Source of the DNA: an uncultured Verrucomicrobiales bacterium
GTDB lineage: Bacteria; Verrucomicrobiota; Verrucomicrobiia; Verrucomicrobiales; Akkermansiaceae
Direction of reading: 5' to 3'
Assembly (NCBI GenBank): GCA_937928735.1
Contig: CALFVF010000001.1
Span: forward strand, 62,001-126,000
Length of the DNA: 64,000 nt
Positions 52,688 to 62,413 of this stretch are shown here, in pieces. The position numbers were made by a program, and so were the translations under genes. Numbering within the stretch: position 1 is the first letter of the stretch; every line of letters starts with the position of its first letter. Under the pieces are notes generated by a model that was given only the letters and a program-made list of their open reading frames with translations, did no database searches and was not told the DNA's origin.

Positions 52688-55600
52688 ATGAGTAAACGTA
52701 AATGGTTTCACCCAGATGTTCCTGCTGAGGAGCTAACATCATCATTCCGTAGTGTCGGAGAGCTCGAGGATACTGCTGAGCTTCGAGCATGGGCAGGGCG
52801 TGAGTTCCCTTCTGCACTAGAGACAATGTCTGATGAGGACGATAGAGAGAGTACTCGCAGAGACTTCATGAAGGTGATGGGTGCATCAGCGGCTCTAGCG
52901 GGATTTGGTCTTGCTGCTTGTCGCCGCCCGGAGGCTCACATTGTCCCGTTTTCAAAAGCTCCTGAGTGGGTGATTCCTGGTAAGGCTCTCTACTACGCCT
53001 CATCCATGCCTTCTGCTGGTGGTGCGGTGCCATTAATGGTGACAACCTATGAAGGGCGTCCCACACTAGTCGCTCCTAATAAGCTGCATCCAGAAGTGGA
53101 CGGTACAGACGCGATGGTGGCGGCCTCGCCGCTCAATCTCTACGATCCAGCTCGTTCTCGCTATTTTCTAGCGAAGGGGGAGAAGGTGGAGCGTGCAAAA
53201 GCGCTTAAAATACTCGCAGAGTTAACTGGCAAGAAGACAGCGATCGTCTTCGGTGAGGATGTGAGTCCTACACGCGATCGTTTAGTCAAAGATTTAGATC
53301 TAGCAGGTGCGTATCAGTACGAAGCACTTGCTGGTGCAGGTCAGAAGGCGGCCCTTGCAGAAGTGTTCCAGAAAGGTGCGGCTCTTACGCACAATTACTC
53401 GAAGGCGAAGCGGATCTTGTCAGTGGATGCTGATTTCCTAGAGACAGATAAGCAGGGGCCAGTGAAAGGTTTCTACAAAGGCCGCTCACTAGCTGATAAG
53501 AACGGAGATGAGTCTCACGCGGTCGAAAAGGCAGCGAAGATGAATCGCCTCTATGTTGCAGAGCCTGCTTATAGCCTGACAGGTGGTCTTGCTGATCACC
53601 GTGCTCCTCTGGCGCCGAGCCAGGTGGGTGTGTTCTTAAGTGCTGTGGCTGCGGAATTAGGTCTGCCGTCTTACTCAAATACCTTAACTGGTGATCAGGC
53701 AGCATGGGTGAAAGCCTGTGTGAAGGATCTCAAGGCACATGATGGCTTGCTTGTACTAGGCTCTCGCTACTCAAAGGATCTGCACTTGTTAGCTCTGAGT
53801 ATCAACAAAGAGCTCGGAGCCCTAGGGAAGTCTCTCCATATTCAGGACACAAAGTCTCCATACGGAACTATAGAAGATTTAGCCGCAGCTCTAAAAGCTG
53901 GCGAGGTAGAGACAGTGATCTTTGCCACTCCTGCAAATCCCGTGCATGAGAATCCTGTCATTGATGGCACACCTCTCTGCGATATTCTTGAGAAGGTGAG
54001 TGTTGTGCACCTCGGTGAGCGCACAGATGCGACAGCGCATTGTGCAGACTTGCACATTCCTGCTGCCCATTATTTAGAAAGTTGGTCAGATACGTGCAGT
54101 ACACGTGGTCGCTACAGTGTGGTGCAGCCGATGATTATGCCGCTCTATGGTGGTGTTTCAGAGGTTGAGTTTCTTCTGGCTCTACAAGGAGATGTGGCAG
54201 ACCTCTACAATTCTCTCGAAGATGCCAAGATGGTGTCACCTGCTTACGAGGCTGTGAGAATGACTTTTGAAAAATTCGCGGGTAAGAAATACTCACAGGG
54301 GCTGCTTAAGCAGTTGCTTCGTGAAGGTTTCTGGAACGGCAAGAAGTACAAGAGTATTACGGAGACAGCGAAGCTCTCAACACCGAGCCTAGAGCTACAA
54401 AAGGCGCCGACAAAGGGTGCTTATGACTTAGTTTTTGCGACGGATGCTTCGATTCAGGACGGTCGCTACATCAACAATGCTTGGCTCCAGGAAGCACCAG
54501 ACCCGATCACGAAGCTGACTTGGGATAACTGTGTGCAAGTGTCTCCACAGACGGCAAAAGACCTCGGTCTCTACGAAGAAATCGTTGAGTTAGAGAAGGA
54601 AGAAAAGGCCTGGTGGGCGACTCTTGGCATAGATACAGACAGTAAGTATAAGACTTCAGCTGTATCAGAAGATAAGGAAGGCCCTAGTCTCGCAGCTCCG
54701 ATGTTGCGTGTGAACTGTGGAAGTCGCTCGATTGAATTACCAGTGGTGATTGGCTTTGGGCAGGCGGATAATACGCTTGTTGTTTCCCTTGGTTACGGTC
54801 AGGGCTATGATGAGCACTGGGGTGATGATTTTAAAGGTGGTTTACCAACAGGCTATGAAGGTAAGTCCATCAAGGTCTGTGATGTCAGCTCTGTGAGTGT
54901 GAATCGCGGCTTTGATGTCTACCCTCTACGTGATGGTGAAGACTACTTTGCGAGTGGGGTTTCTGCGGAAAAGGTGGATGGCTTACGCTATAAGATCGCG
55001 CGCACTCAGGAGCATCATTCGATGTATGGTCGAGCTCTTGCACGTGAGATTTCTGCGCAACCTATTGATAAGTACGGTCACGATGTTGACTTCGCCCATC
55101 AGCTCAAGAAGGTGCAAAAGCACGGTATGGACTCCCATGCTCCCGAGAATAACACGCTCTACAAACAGCAGGACATCAAGGGTAAGTCCCACCTTAGTGA
55201 TAAGATTCACCAGTGGGCGATGGCCATTGATCTCTCCTCATGCACAGGCTGTAATGCTTGCTTAGTGGCGTGTCAGGCTGAGAACAATATCCCTGTAGTC
55301 GGTAAGACTCAGGTCGCTATGGGGCGTGAAATGCACTGGATCCGTATGGATCGCTACTTTGCAGAAGCACCAGAGAAGAAGAGTGGTGATCCTAAGCCTG
55401 AGAAGAAGCATGATTCTGACTCTCTCTGGGCAAAACCACTTGAGATGATTCCTCAGCCAGTGGCCTGTGTGCAGTGTGAGTCTGCTCCCTGTGAGACAGT
55501 GTGTCCGGTGAATGCGACAGTGCATACAGAAGACGGTCTCAACAGCATGGCGTACAACCGCTGTATTGGTACTCGCTACTGTGCCAATAACTGCCCATAC

Positions 55601-56143
55601 AAAGCACGCCGCTTTAATTTCTTTGATTACAACAAGCGTAATCCTGTCATCCACAAGAACCTCTACAAGGGGCCATTTGGTGAGAAGCAGGTAGGGGAAG
55701 CTCCACATTTGCAGCGTAACCCGAATGTCACAGTGCGTATGCGCGGTGTGATGGAGAAGTGCACCTACTGTGTGCAGCGTCTCAAGGCCGCAAAAATTGA
55801 CGCCAAGAAGAACGTGAAGGACAAGGTACTTGCTGCTGGCACTTCTTCTGTGAATGTCTCAGCGGATGAGAAGACTCTGCGTATCAGCACAGGGGCTGTC
55901 AGTGTCGCCTGTCAGGACGCCTGTCCTTCAGAAGCGATTACCTTTGGTAACCTGCTTGATCCTAAAGATAAGATCCGCACAGTGAAATCTCGCAATAACG
56001 AGCTCGTCAATAAGCGCGGTTATGATCTGCTTAACTACATCGGCACATTGCCGCGTACGAGTTACCTAGCACGGGTGAAGAACCCCAATAAGGCGATGCC
56101 TGGTGGTGAGAAGGTCGGTCAAGCGACGATCCACATGCACTAA
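52688..56143 (+). CDS. actB: Alternative complex III subunit ActB (molybdopterin-like plus 4-cluster Fe-S protein)
   Basis: A 1151-residue fused subunit. The Tat-type leader is TRRDFMKVMGASAALAGFGLAAC (about residue 57). The long first part is homologous to molybdopterin oxidoreductases but lacks the cofactor, as in other ACIII. The C-terminal ferredoxin-like part (from about residue 855) has the cysteine groups CTGCNACLVACQ, CVQCESAPCETVCP, CIGTRYCANNCP and CTYC...CQDACP of four clusters. A Lys/Ala-rich insert of about 45 residues lies between the last two Cys groups. It passes electrons from ActC/F quinol sites to ActA. Confidence 0.93.
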   Translation: MSKRKWFHPDVPAEELTSSFRSVGELEDTAELRAWAGREFPSALETMSDEDDRESTRRDFMKVMGASAALAGFGLAACRRPEAHIVPFSKAPEWVIPGKALYYASSMPSAGGAVPLMVTTYEGRPTLVAPNKLHPEVDGTDAMVAASPLNLYDPARSRYFLAKGEKVERAKALKILAELTGKKTAIVFGEDVSPTRDRLVKDLDLAGAYQYEALAGAGQKAALAEVFQKGAALTHNYSKAKRILSVDADFLETDKQGPVKGFYKGRSLADKNGDESHAVEKAAKMNRLYVAEPAYSLTGGLADHRAPLAPSQVGVFLSAVAAELGLPSYSNTLTGDQAAWVKACVKDLKAHDGLLVLGSRYSKDLHLLALSINKELGALGKSLHIQDTKSPYGTIEDLAAALKAGEVETVIFATPANPVHENPVIDGTPLCDILEKVSVVHLGERTDATAHCADLHIPAAHYLESWSDTCSTRGRYSVVQPMIMPLYGGVSEVEFLLALQGDVADLYNSLEDAKMVSPAYEAVRMTFEKFAGKKYSQGLLKQLLREGFWNGKKYKSITETAKLSTPSLELQKAPTKGAYDLVFATDASIQDGRYINNAWLQEAPDPITKLTWDNCVQVSPQTAKDLGLYEEIVELEKEEKAWWATLGIDTDSKYKTSAVSEDKEGPSLAAPMLRVNCGSRSIELPVVIGFGQADNTLVVSLGYGQGYDEHWGDDFKGGLPTGYEGKSIKVCDVSSVSVNRGFDVYPLRDGEDYFASGVSAEKVDGLRYKIARTQEHHSMYGRALAREISAQPIDKYGHDVDFAHQLKKVQKHGMDSHAPENNTLYKQQDIKGKSHLSDKIHQWAMAIDLSSCTGCNACLVACQAENNIPVVGKTQVAMGREMHWIRMDRYFAEAPEKKSGDPKPEKKHDSDSLWAKPLEMIPQPVACVQCESAPCETVCPVNATVHTEDGLNSMAYNRCIGTRYCANNCPYKARRFNFFDYNKRNPVIHKNLYKGPFGEKQVGEAPHLQRNPNVTVRMRGVMEKCTYCVQRLKAAKIDAKKNVKDKVLAAGTSSVNVSADEKTLRISTGAVSVACQDACPSEAITFGNLLDPKDKIRTVKSRNNELVNKRGYDLLNYIGTLPRTSYLARVKNPNKAMPGGEKVGQATIHMH

Positions 56144-56179
56144 TTTTTAAGACTATTAACCTCATCCATTTCGGAATCA

Positions 56180-57682
56180 ATGGCTCAACAAGCAAAGACA
56201 AATCAAGCTGCCGTGTCAGGAGATACGCAAGGAGAAGTGATTCTCCCGGTGATGGAGCGCGAGAAGCTCATTCTCAATGGTCGCTCTTATAACTGGATCA
56301 CGGAGCGTATTTGCGGGATTGTGGAAAAACCACAGCCACTGATCTGGTGGCTTCTCTTCATTCCCTCCGCCATCATTGCCCTAGTGGGTGTCGTGGGTGG
56401 TTTGACTTACCTCGTCTCGACTGGTGTCGGTGTATGGGGGAATACAAACCGCACGATGTGGGGCTGGCCGATTGTGAACTTCGTGTTCTGGATTGGTATT
56501 GGTCACGCGGGAACTTTGATCTCGGCGATTCTCTTCTTAACGCGGCAAAATTGGCGAACCTCCATTAACCGAGCGGCCGAGGCGATGACGATTTTTGCGG
56601 TGTGTTGTGCGGGTATTTTCCCAGCCTTCCACGTGGGGCGCGTCTGGATGGCGTGGTTCTTGGCTCCCATTCCCAATGCGAATGCGATCTGGCAGAACTT
56701 CAAGTCACCACTTCTCTGGGACGTCTTTGCGGTATCCACTTACTTTACGATCTCTCTGATCTTCTGGTACCTCGGTATGGTGCCCGATCTGGCAACCATT
56801 CGTGACCGTGCCCGCCCGGGCTTACGCAAGTTCCTCTATGGTATCTTCGCTCTCGGTTGGCGTGGTGGTAACCGCCAGTGGAGCCACTATGAGATGGCGT
56901 ATCTCTTGCTGGCAGCACTCTCGACTCCTCTCGTGCTTTCTGTGCACTCGATTGTTTCCTTTGACTTTGCGACTTCAACAGTCCCTGGCTGGCACACGAC
57001 GATTTTTCCACCTTACTTTGTGGCAGGGGCGATCTTTGGTGGCTTTGCGATGGTGATTACTATCATGGTGCCTGCGCGCTCCATCTACGGACTCCACGAT
57101 GTGATCACGATGAAGCACATCGAGAACATGAGTAAGATCATCTTGGCCACAGGTACGATCGTTGGCTATGCCTACATCATGGAGCTCTTTGTGGCTTTCT
57201 ACGGTGGTGCAAAGTACGAGATCGAGGCCTTCAAGCTGCGTATCATGGGGCCTTACTGGTGGGCCTATGTGGCGATGATGTTCTGTAACGTGATAGCACC
57301 TCAGGCATTCTGGTTTAAGAAGTGCCGTGAGAACCTCTGGATTGTGATGTTTATCTGTATGCTGGTCAACATTGGGATGTGGTTTGAGCGTTTCGTGATC
57401 ATTGTGACCACTCTGCCGCGTATGTGGATCCCTGCAGACTGGAAGTACTATGAGGCTTCTCCTGTGGATATCATCACCTTTGTGGGTACGATCGGTATGT
57501 TCCTCACACTCTTCTTACTCTTCTTGCGCTTTTTACCTTGTGTGAACATTGCTGAGGTGAAATGGACATTGCTAGAGAGTGATGCGCACTTTGATGATAA
57601 GAAGGCGCACCCAGATAAGGGCGTGGACAAAGTTTCCGCCTACCAGTTCGAGCTCGATGAGAATCCTAATGTCGAATGCTAA
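56180..57682 (+). CDS. actC: Alternative complex III membrane subunit ActC (NrfD/PsrC-like)
   Basis: A 500-residue membrane protein with about ten helices, of the NrfD/PsrC family. It oxidises menaquinol and hands electrons to ActB. Family segments include [51 protein letters not shown] and [34 protein letters not shown]. Start ATG 56180 lies 36 bp after actB. The region around His-Ala-Gly (GIGHAG) and the buried acidic residues are where quinol binding is expected. ActF at 58985 is a paralogue. Confidence 0.93.
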   Translation: MAQQAKTNQAAVSGDTQGEVILPVMEREKLILNGRSYNWITERICGIVEKPQPLIWWLLFIPSAIIALVGVVGGLTYLVSTGVGVWGNTNRTMWGWPIVNFVFWIGIGHAGTLISAILFLTRQNWRTSINRAAEAMTIFAVCCAGIFPAFHVGRVWMAWFLAPIPNANAIWQNFKSPLLWDVFAVSTYFTISLIFWYLGMVPDLATIRDRARPGLRKFLYGIFALGWRGGNRQWSHYEMAYLLLAALSTPLVLSVHSIVSFDFATSTVPGWHTTIFPPYFVAGAIFGGFAMVITIMVPARSIYGLHDVITMKHIENMSKIILATGTIVGYAYIMELFVAFYGGAKYEIEAFKLRIMGPYWWAYVAMMFCNVIAPQAFWFKKCRENLWIVMFICMLVNIGMWFERFVIIVTTLPRMWIPADWKYYEASPVDIITFVGTIGMFLTLFLLFLRFLPCVNIAEVKWTLLESDAHFDDKKAHPDKGVDKVSAYQFELDENPNVEC

Positions 57683-57709
57683 ATCATAGAACCTTTAAGA
57701 ACTAATATT

Positions 57710-58264
57710 GTGAGTACTACAGCAAAACGTGTTTACGGTTATCTGGCTGAATTTGACAGCGCTTCTGCTCTCTACAAAGGAGCAGAGAAGGTGCGCGATG
57801 CAGGATTTAAGAAGTGGGACTGCTACTCTCCATACCCGATTCACGGGATGGATGATGCGATGGGCATGAAGCGCTCTATCTTGCCTTACTTTGTCTTTTT
57901 TGGTGGTTCAGCAGGTTTGCTCACAGGCTTTTCTTTGGCCTTTGTGACTCAGGTGCTCATCTACCCGACAGTAGTGCAGGCGAAGCCCGCGAATATTTTT
58001 ACGACAGCAGCGTTCTTCCCCATTATGTTTGAGCTCACTATTCTGTTCTCAGGCTTTACGGTTCTCTTTGGACTCTTGGGTTTGATGCAGCTACCACGTC
58101 TTAATCACCCTTTATTTGCGAGTCGTCAGTTTGCCCGCTCGACAGACGATGGTTTCTTCATCGCTGTGGAAGCGCGCGATGCGAACTTTAATCCTGAGGA
58201 AACCAAAGCTCTCTTAGAGGATGCCGGTGGTAAGAACATAGAGCTCGTTCAAGAAGAGGACTAA
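57710..58264 (+). CDS. actD: Alternative complex III subunit ActD (DUF3341)
   Basis: A 184-residue protein with two membrane helices (about residues 60-80 and 110-130) and soluble ends, starting at GTG 57710. The N-terminus VYGYLAEFDSASALYKGAEKVRDAGFKKWDCYSPYPIHGMDDAMG and the end DDGFFIAVEARDANFNPEETKALLEDAGG mark DUF3341, which stabilises the quinone-binding subunits in ACIII. It is between actC and actE with no overlap; the gene order matches ACIII operons in Bacteroidota and Rhodothermus. Confidence 0.93.
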   Translation: MSTTAKRVYGYLAEFDSASALYKGAEKVRDAGFKKWDCYSPYPIHGMDDAMGMKRSILPYFVFFGGSAGLLTGFSLAFVTQVLIYPTVVQAKPANIFTTAAFFPIMFELTILFSGFTVLFGLLGLMQLPRLNHPLFASRQFARSTDDGFFIAVEARDANFNPEETKALLEDAGGKNIELVQEED

Positions 58265-58282
58265 TCCATTTTAGCCAGACCA

Positions 58283-58954
58283 ATGCGTTATTTTTACATT
58301 ATACTAGCACTGATGGTGACTCTCGTGGTGAGCATCTTCGGTTTCCGTGGGCAGACGTTTAAGGAGACCCCTAGAAGAATTTTCCCTGACATGGATGATC
58401 AAGACAGAGTGGATGGTCAGGACTACTCCTCCTTTTTCTCAGACAGCTTTGGCTCACGCCAACCTGTAGCTAACACTCAACCACTAGGTCTGAATCCACA
58501 CGTGCCTCAAGGCTCTGTGGCGGACTTTGGTTTTGGTGATGGAGAAGGCTACTATGACACCGGTAAGCTAGACGGCTTCTGGGGTAATGGTATGCCTGAG
58601 GAACTTGCTCTCACAGAGGAGAATGTGGCGGCATTTCTGCGCCGTGGAGAAGAGCGATATGAAATTAACTGCGCGATCTGCCATGGTGACTCTGGTGATG
58701 GCAAAGGGGTTCTTTCTCACTATGAATTTCCTGCTATCGCGAATCTACGTACCTTTGAAATCACAGATGGACGTCTCTATGAGGTGATTAAGAACGGCAA
58801 GGGGCTCATGGGTGGCTACGGTCACAATGTCTCTGTACGTGATCGCTGGGCAATTGTCGCCTACGTGCGTGCTCTCCAACTCTCCGACAAAGCTAGCAAG
58901 AACGATCCAAAGTACAAAGACGCGATCGAGGCGCTCAAGCAGACGTCACTCTAA
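58283..58954 (+). CDS. actE: Alternative complex III monoheme cytochrome c subunit ActE
   Basis: A 223-residue protein with an N-terminal membrane anchor (FYIILALMVTLVVSIFGFRG), a family segment RRIFPDMDDQDRVDGQDYSSFF that marks ActE, and one heme motif CAICHGDSGDGKG with a Met ligand probably in KGLMGGYGHNV. It is a mobile-type cytochrome domain that links ACIII to the oxidase. The anchor keeps it on the outer face of the membrane. Confidence 0.92.
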   Translation: MRYFYIILALMVTLVVSIFGFRGQTFKETPRRIFPDMDDQDRVDGQDYSSFFSDSFGSRQPVANTQPLGLNPHVPQGSVADFGFGDGEGYYDTGKLDGFWGNGMPEELALTEENVAAFLRRGEERYEINCAICHGDSGDGKGVLSHYEFPAIANLRTFEITDGRLYEVIKNGKGLMGGYGHNVSVRDRWAIVAYVRALQLSDKASKNDPKYKDAIEALKQTSL

Positions 58955-58984
58955 TTATTTTTCCACCTTATTCACAACAGTCAT

Positions 58985-60574
58985 ATGGCACATCACGTCA
59001 CATCAAAGGACATTCCGGCTGAGGGCGAATCGCTCAAGGGCAGCCACGTCAATAAGATCATGTTGATCTCCACAGTCGTCTTCCTCGTCGGAGCTGTGGG
59101 ATGTCTTCTTATGTTCAATTCAGAAGATCACTTCGTTCGTAGTGGCTTCTCTTATTCTTGGCTCTTTGCCTTTGTGTACTTCTCAACTCTGTCGCTAGGC
59201 GGATGCTTTTGGGTGACACTGCATCATGTGACTAACTCTGGCTGGGGTGTGTCTGTTCGCCGCTTGATGGAGAATTTAGGCTTTGTGTTCCCATTCATGG
59301 CTCTGATGGCTCTGCCTATCTTGCTACAGCCTAAGGTGCAGAATGATTTATTCGAGTGGATCAAGCGCCACCGTGAGGTGTCCCTACTTCCTGTGAAGCA
59401 CCATGGTGAGGGTGATCATAAAATGGAAGATAAGGATAAGCATAGCTCACTGGAATCAAAGGAGCTAGAGCGTCATGCAATCGAGCATGTGGCTCTCCAG
59501 CCTGAGGGTGAATCTCATAAGGGTGAGTCAAAGTCGCACGGTAAGGAGAAAGCCTACAAGGACGCGCACCACTATCTCAGTGACCCAGAAGAAATCGCTA
59601 AGCATGTCGCTGAAAAGGAAGCAAAGCTTGCTGAGGCTGCATTCATCGTCAGTGATTCGACAACCAGTGATGCTCTTCATGGCACACATGACGCGCATGA
59701 TCACTTACTCTATGTGAAGACATTTTACATGACTTCAGGCAAGTGGATCAAGCGCATTGCTCTCATGTTCCTCTTCCTTGGCGCCGGTATTTATGTCATG
59801 CGCCGCGTGTCAATTAAACAAGACACCGATCCTAAGCCAACAGTGAAGAGACTTATCTGGAATCGTAAGTTCTCCACCATTGTGATGCCGATTTTTGCGC
59901 TCACAGTGACATTTTTTGCCTTCGATTTTGTCAAGGGACTTGACTACAAGTGGTTCTCTACCATGTACGGGGTGTATTTCTTTGCTGGGTGCGCGATTAA
60001 TTCCATGGCGGTACTCATTCTAGCTCTTACATGGCTTCGCTCTAAGGGGTACCTACAGACAGTGACTTCTGTGGAGCACTACCACGTTATGGGGAAACTC
60101 ATGCACGCCTTTGTGATTTTCTGGGCGTACGTGTCCTTCTCACAGTTTATGCTCATCTGGTATGCCAATATCACAGAAGAAACATCCTACTTCCTGCTGC
60201 GTAATACAGAGAGCTGGAACACTTGGTCTTCCATTCTCGTGTGGATGCACTTCGCACTGCCATTTGCTCTGATGCTGCACCATAAAGCGAAGAAGAAGCC
60301 AATCCTTGCGGCCGCAGCTGCTTGTTACTTACTCGTTCTCCATATTCTTGATGTCTATATCATGATTATTCCAGAGCGTGGTCCTTCTCTGACAGCTGCT
60401 GCGGGTATGGATCCACAGCTTTTCCTCAGTCACGATGCTTTCTGGGGTGATATACTAGCTTTTGTCACAGTAGGTGCCTTCTTCCTCACTGTCTTCCTCT
60501 TTAACATTCGCAGTGCACGTCTCTATCCGAACAGAGACCCTCGTATCCTAGAGTCTGCTAACCTTCATAACTAA
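58985..60574 (+). CDS. actF: Alternative complex III membrane subunit ActF with a His-rich insert
   Basis: A 529-residue membrane protein, paralogous to ActC, with about ten helices. Between the third and fourth helices there is a hydrophilic insert of about 110 residues (roughly residues 130-245) rich in His, Lys, Glu and Ser (HHGEGDHKMEDKDKHSSLES, ESHKGESKSHGKEK), which is longer than in ActF of other ACIII operons. The helices after it hold the ActF signature HVMGKLMHAFVIFWAYVSFS. The second quinone or proton-related role is inferred from the family. Confidence 0.9.
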   Translation: MAHHVTSKDIPAEGESLKGSHVNKIMLISTVVFLVGAVGCLLMFNSEDHFVRSGFSYSWLFAFVYFSTLSLGGCFWVTLHHVTNSGWGVSVRRLMENLGFVFPFMALMALPILLQPKVQNDLFEWIKRHREVSLLPVKHHGEGDHKMEDKDKHSSLESKELERHAIEHVALQPEGESHKGESKSHGKEKAYKDAHHYLSDPEEIAKHVAEKEAKLAEAAFIVSDSTTSDALHGTHDAHDHLLYVKTFYMTSGKWIKRIALMFLFLGAGIYVMRRVSIKQDTDPKPTVKRLIWNRKFSTIVMPIFALTVTFFAFDFVKGLDYKWFSTMYGVYFFAGCAINSMAVLILALTWLRSKGYLQTVTSVEHYHVMGKLMHAFVIFWAYVSFSQFMLIWYANITEETSYFLLRNTESWNTWSSILVWMHFALPFALMLHHKAKKKPILAAAAACYLLVLHILDVYIMIIPERGPSLTAAAGMDPQLFLSHDAFWGDILAFVTVGAFFLTVFLFNIRSARLYPNRDPRILESANLHN

Positions 60575-60588
60575 GATCTGATTTTTCC

Positions 60589-60882
60589 ATGGAACCAAAT
60601 CAAAGAGATACTCCGCTTCGCCGCTTTAACACCTTCTGGTGGGGCTTAGGCTTGTTTGTTGTCTTCGCTGTGGCGAGTCTGATCTTCAGCGCTGTCAGCC
60701 CAAAGTCTGAGGATGCTCAGACAGACAGAAGACGTGAGCGTACAAAGTTTAAGGCGGCTACTGTGGAATCTCAGAAAGCTGTATTAGATGCTAAGGTGCC
60801 AGTCACTGTGGTCTATGACGAGCTAGGTAAGTCGCTAGTAGCAGCGAAGCCAACTGCTTCTACAAAGCCTGTTGAACAATAA
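60589..60882 (+). CDS. Small single-helix protein of the respiratory operon
   Basis: A 97-residue protein with one membrane helix (about residues 16-35, FWWGLGLFVVFAVASLIFSA) and a hydrophilic C-terminus with a Lys/Glu-rich stretch and a tail of Ala, Thr, Lys and Pro. Such small proteins sit between act and oxidase genes in related operons and may be assembly factors or accessory subunits. I do not recognise the family. It lies 14 bp after actF and 16 bp before the CcoN-like gene. Confidence 0.65.
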   Translation: MEPNQRDTPLRRFNTFWWGLGLFVVFAVASLIFSAVSPKSEDAQTDRRRERTKFKAATVESQKAVLDAKVPVTVVYDELGKSLVAAKPTASTKPVEQ

Positions 60883-60898
60883 TTTTTCACCATTCATA

Positions 60899-62392
60899 AT
60901 GTCTACTGAATCTACTCAACAAATGGCAGAAGACGCCACACTGCGCGCAGAGATTGATCGTTCCCTGCGCCACCCAGTGATGTTTTTCTTCACTAGTGGA
61001 GCGGCCTGGTTAGCGGTCTCTCTTCTATTAGGTATCATTGCGACAGCGAAGTCCTTTGCTCCTGGTTTCTTGAGCTGTGTGGACTGCCTCACATACGGTC
61101 GTACCTTTGCAGCACACATGAATGTGCTGCTCTACGGATGGTGTGCTCAGGCTGCTTTTGGTACCATGATCTGGCTGATGTCTCGTCTGTCTCGCCAGCC
61201 TTCTCAGAGCTCAGGTGTGATTCTCACTGTTGGTCACGCGTGGAATGCAGTGATTGCCCTAGGTACGATTGGTATCCTCAGTGGAAATGGTTCAGGACAG
61301 CCTTGGATGGGATTCCCTAACTTTGTTTGGCCTTGTTTGATCGTTCTCTATGCAGCGATTGCGATTTGGTCCGTGATTCAGTTCCGTGTACGCCGTGGAG
61401 GTCACGTGTTTATCTCTCAGTGGTACATACTCGCCGCACTCTTCTGGTTCCCGTGGACTCTTCTTACCGCTCACGTCTTTATTCATGTGATTGGTGATGG
61501 GCACCCTGTGTTTGCGACAGCGATCAACGCGTGGTTCCGCTCCGGTCTCTTGTTCCTCTTCTTCACACCAATTGCGATTGCAAGTGCTTATTACCTTGCA
61601 CCCAAGGTGACAGGGAGACCTGTATACAGCTACAGCTTAGCACTCTTTGGCTTTTGGGCATTGGCAGTTGTAGGGCCTTGGGCAGGCATGCAGAAGCTCT
61701 ATGGTGCTCCGATTCCTGTCTGGCTCCAGTATGCGGGTGCCGGAGCTACGATTCTTCTATTGATTCCAGCGATTGCGGTGTCTGTGAATATTCTAAAGAC
61801 CGTATCAGCGAAAGGGGAGACAGTGGCTCATTCTCCATCTCTACGCTTTAGTGTGGCAGGTATTATTGGACTGGCGGCTACGGCACTCTTTGCCGCAGCA
61901 CTTGCTCTACCAGGCTCTATGTCACTCACGCAGTTCTCGATTGCGAGCTATGGCTTTGATATCTTCGCTCTTTATGGCTTCTTCTCGATGTGCATGTTTG
62001 GCGCGATTTACTTTATTGTTCCAAGAATTACGGGCAGAGAGTGGATCTCGACAAAGTTCATCCGAGTGCACTTCTGGTCGTCCATTTATGGTGTTGTCTT
62101 TATTGCACTATTCTGCGGATTGTTAGGGGGGTATCTTCAAGGACAAGCTGTAGAGAATTTCTCCGAGCCTTTCGCTTCCGCAATGGGACGCTATAAGATC
62201 TACACGATCGGTATGGCTATTGGCTGGGTGTTTGTCTTACTTGCGAACTTTTTCTTCTGTTTCCACCTTCTTTTGATGTGGCTTCGCCTCGGACGCCGCA
62301 GCAATCATCCGACTTTACTCAAGCATAATGCTCATGGGCAGGTGCACGGGCCAGAAGGAGATCTCGATTCTCTCCAATCTCCGACTTCTTAA
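60899..62392 (+). CDS. CcoN-like oxidase subunit I homologue lacking the catalytic metal ligands
   Basis: A 497-residue membrane protein with about 12 helices, clearly related to CcoN of cbb3 oxidases (YYLAPKVTGRPVYSYSLALFGFWAL, GRTFAAHMNVLLYGW, FGAIYFIVPRITGREW). The helix-2 His (His73, heme b ligand) is kept. The three CuB histidines are gone: their positions hold Ser215, Gln265 and Lys266. The helix-10 pair that binds heme b3 and heme b is also gone (Phe353 and Ile355 in YGFDIFALYG). It cannot reduce oxygen. A structural or electron-routing role is inferred. Start ATG 60899 is preferred to one at 60872, which overlaps the preceding gene. Confidence 0.85.
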   Translation: MSTESTQQMAEDATLRAEIDRSLRHPVMFFFTSGAAWLAVSLLLGIIATAKSFAPGFLSCVDCLTYGRTFAAHMNVLLYGWCAQAAFGTMIWLMSRLSRQPSQSSGVILTVGHAWNAVIALGTIGILSGNGSGQPWMGFPNFVWPCLIVLYAAIAIWSVIQFRVRRGGHVFISQWYILAALFWFPWTLLTAHVFIHVIGDGHPVFATAINAWFRSGLLFLFFTPIAIASAYYLAPKVTGRPVYSYSLALFGFWALAVVGPWAGMQKLYGAPIPVWLQYAGAGATILLLIPAIAVSVNILKTVSAKGETVAHSPSLRFSVAGIIGLAATALFAAALALPGSMSLTQFSIASYGFDIFALYGFFSMCMFGAIYFIVPRITGREWISTKFIRVHFWSSIYGVVFIALFCGLLGGYLQGQAVENFSEPFASAMGRYKIYTIGMAIGWVFVLLANFFFCFHLLLMWLRLGRRSNHPTLLKHNAHGQVHGPEGDLDSLQSPTS

Positions 62393-62413
62393 ATTTCACG
62401 CTATTTCTTCAAC

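Noticed and set aside
60899-62392. Active cbb3 oxidase subunit I
   Set aside because: The CuB and high-spin heme ligands are missing, so it is listed as a degenerate homologue.
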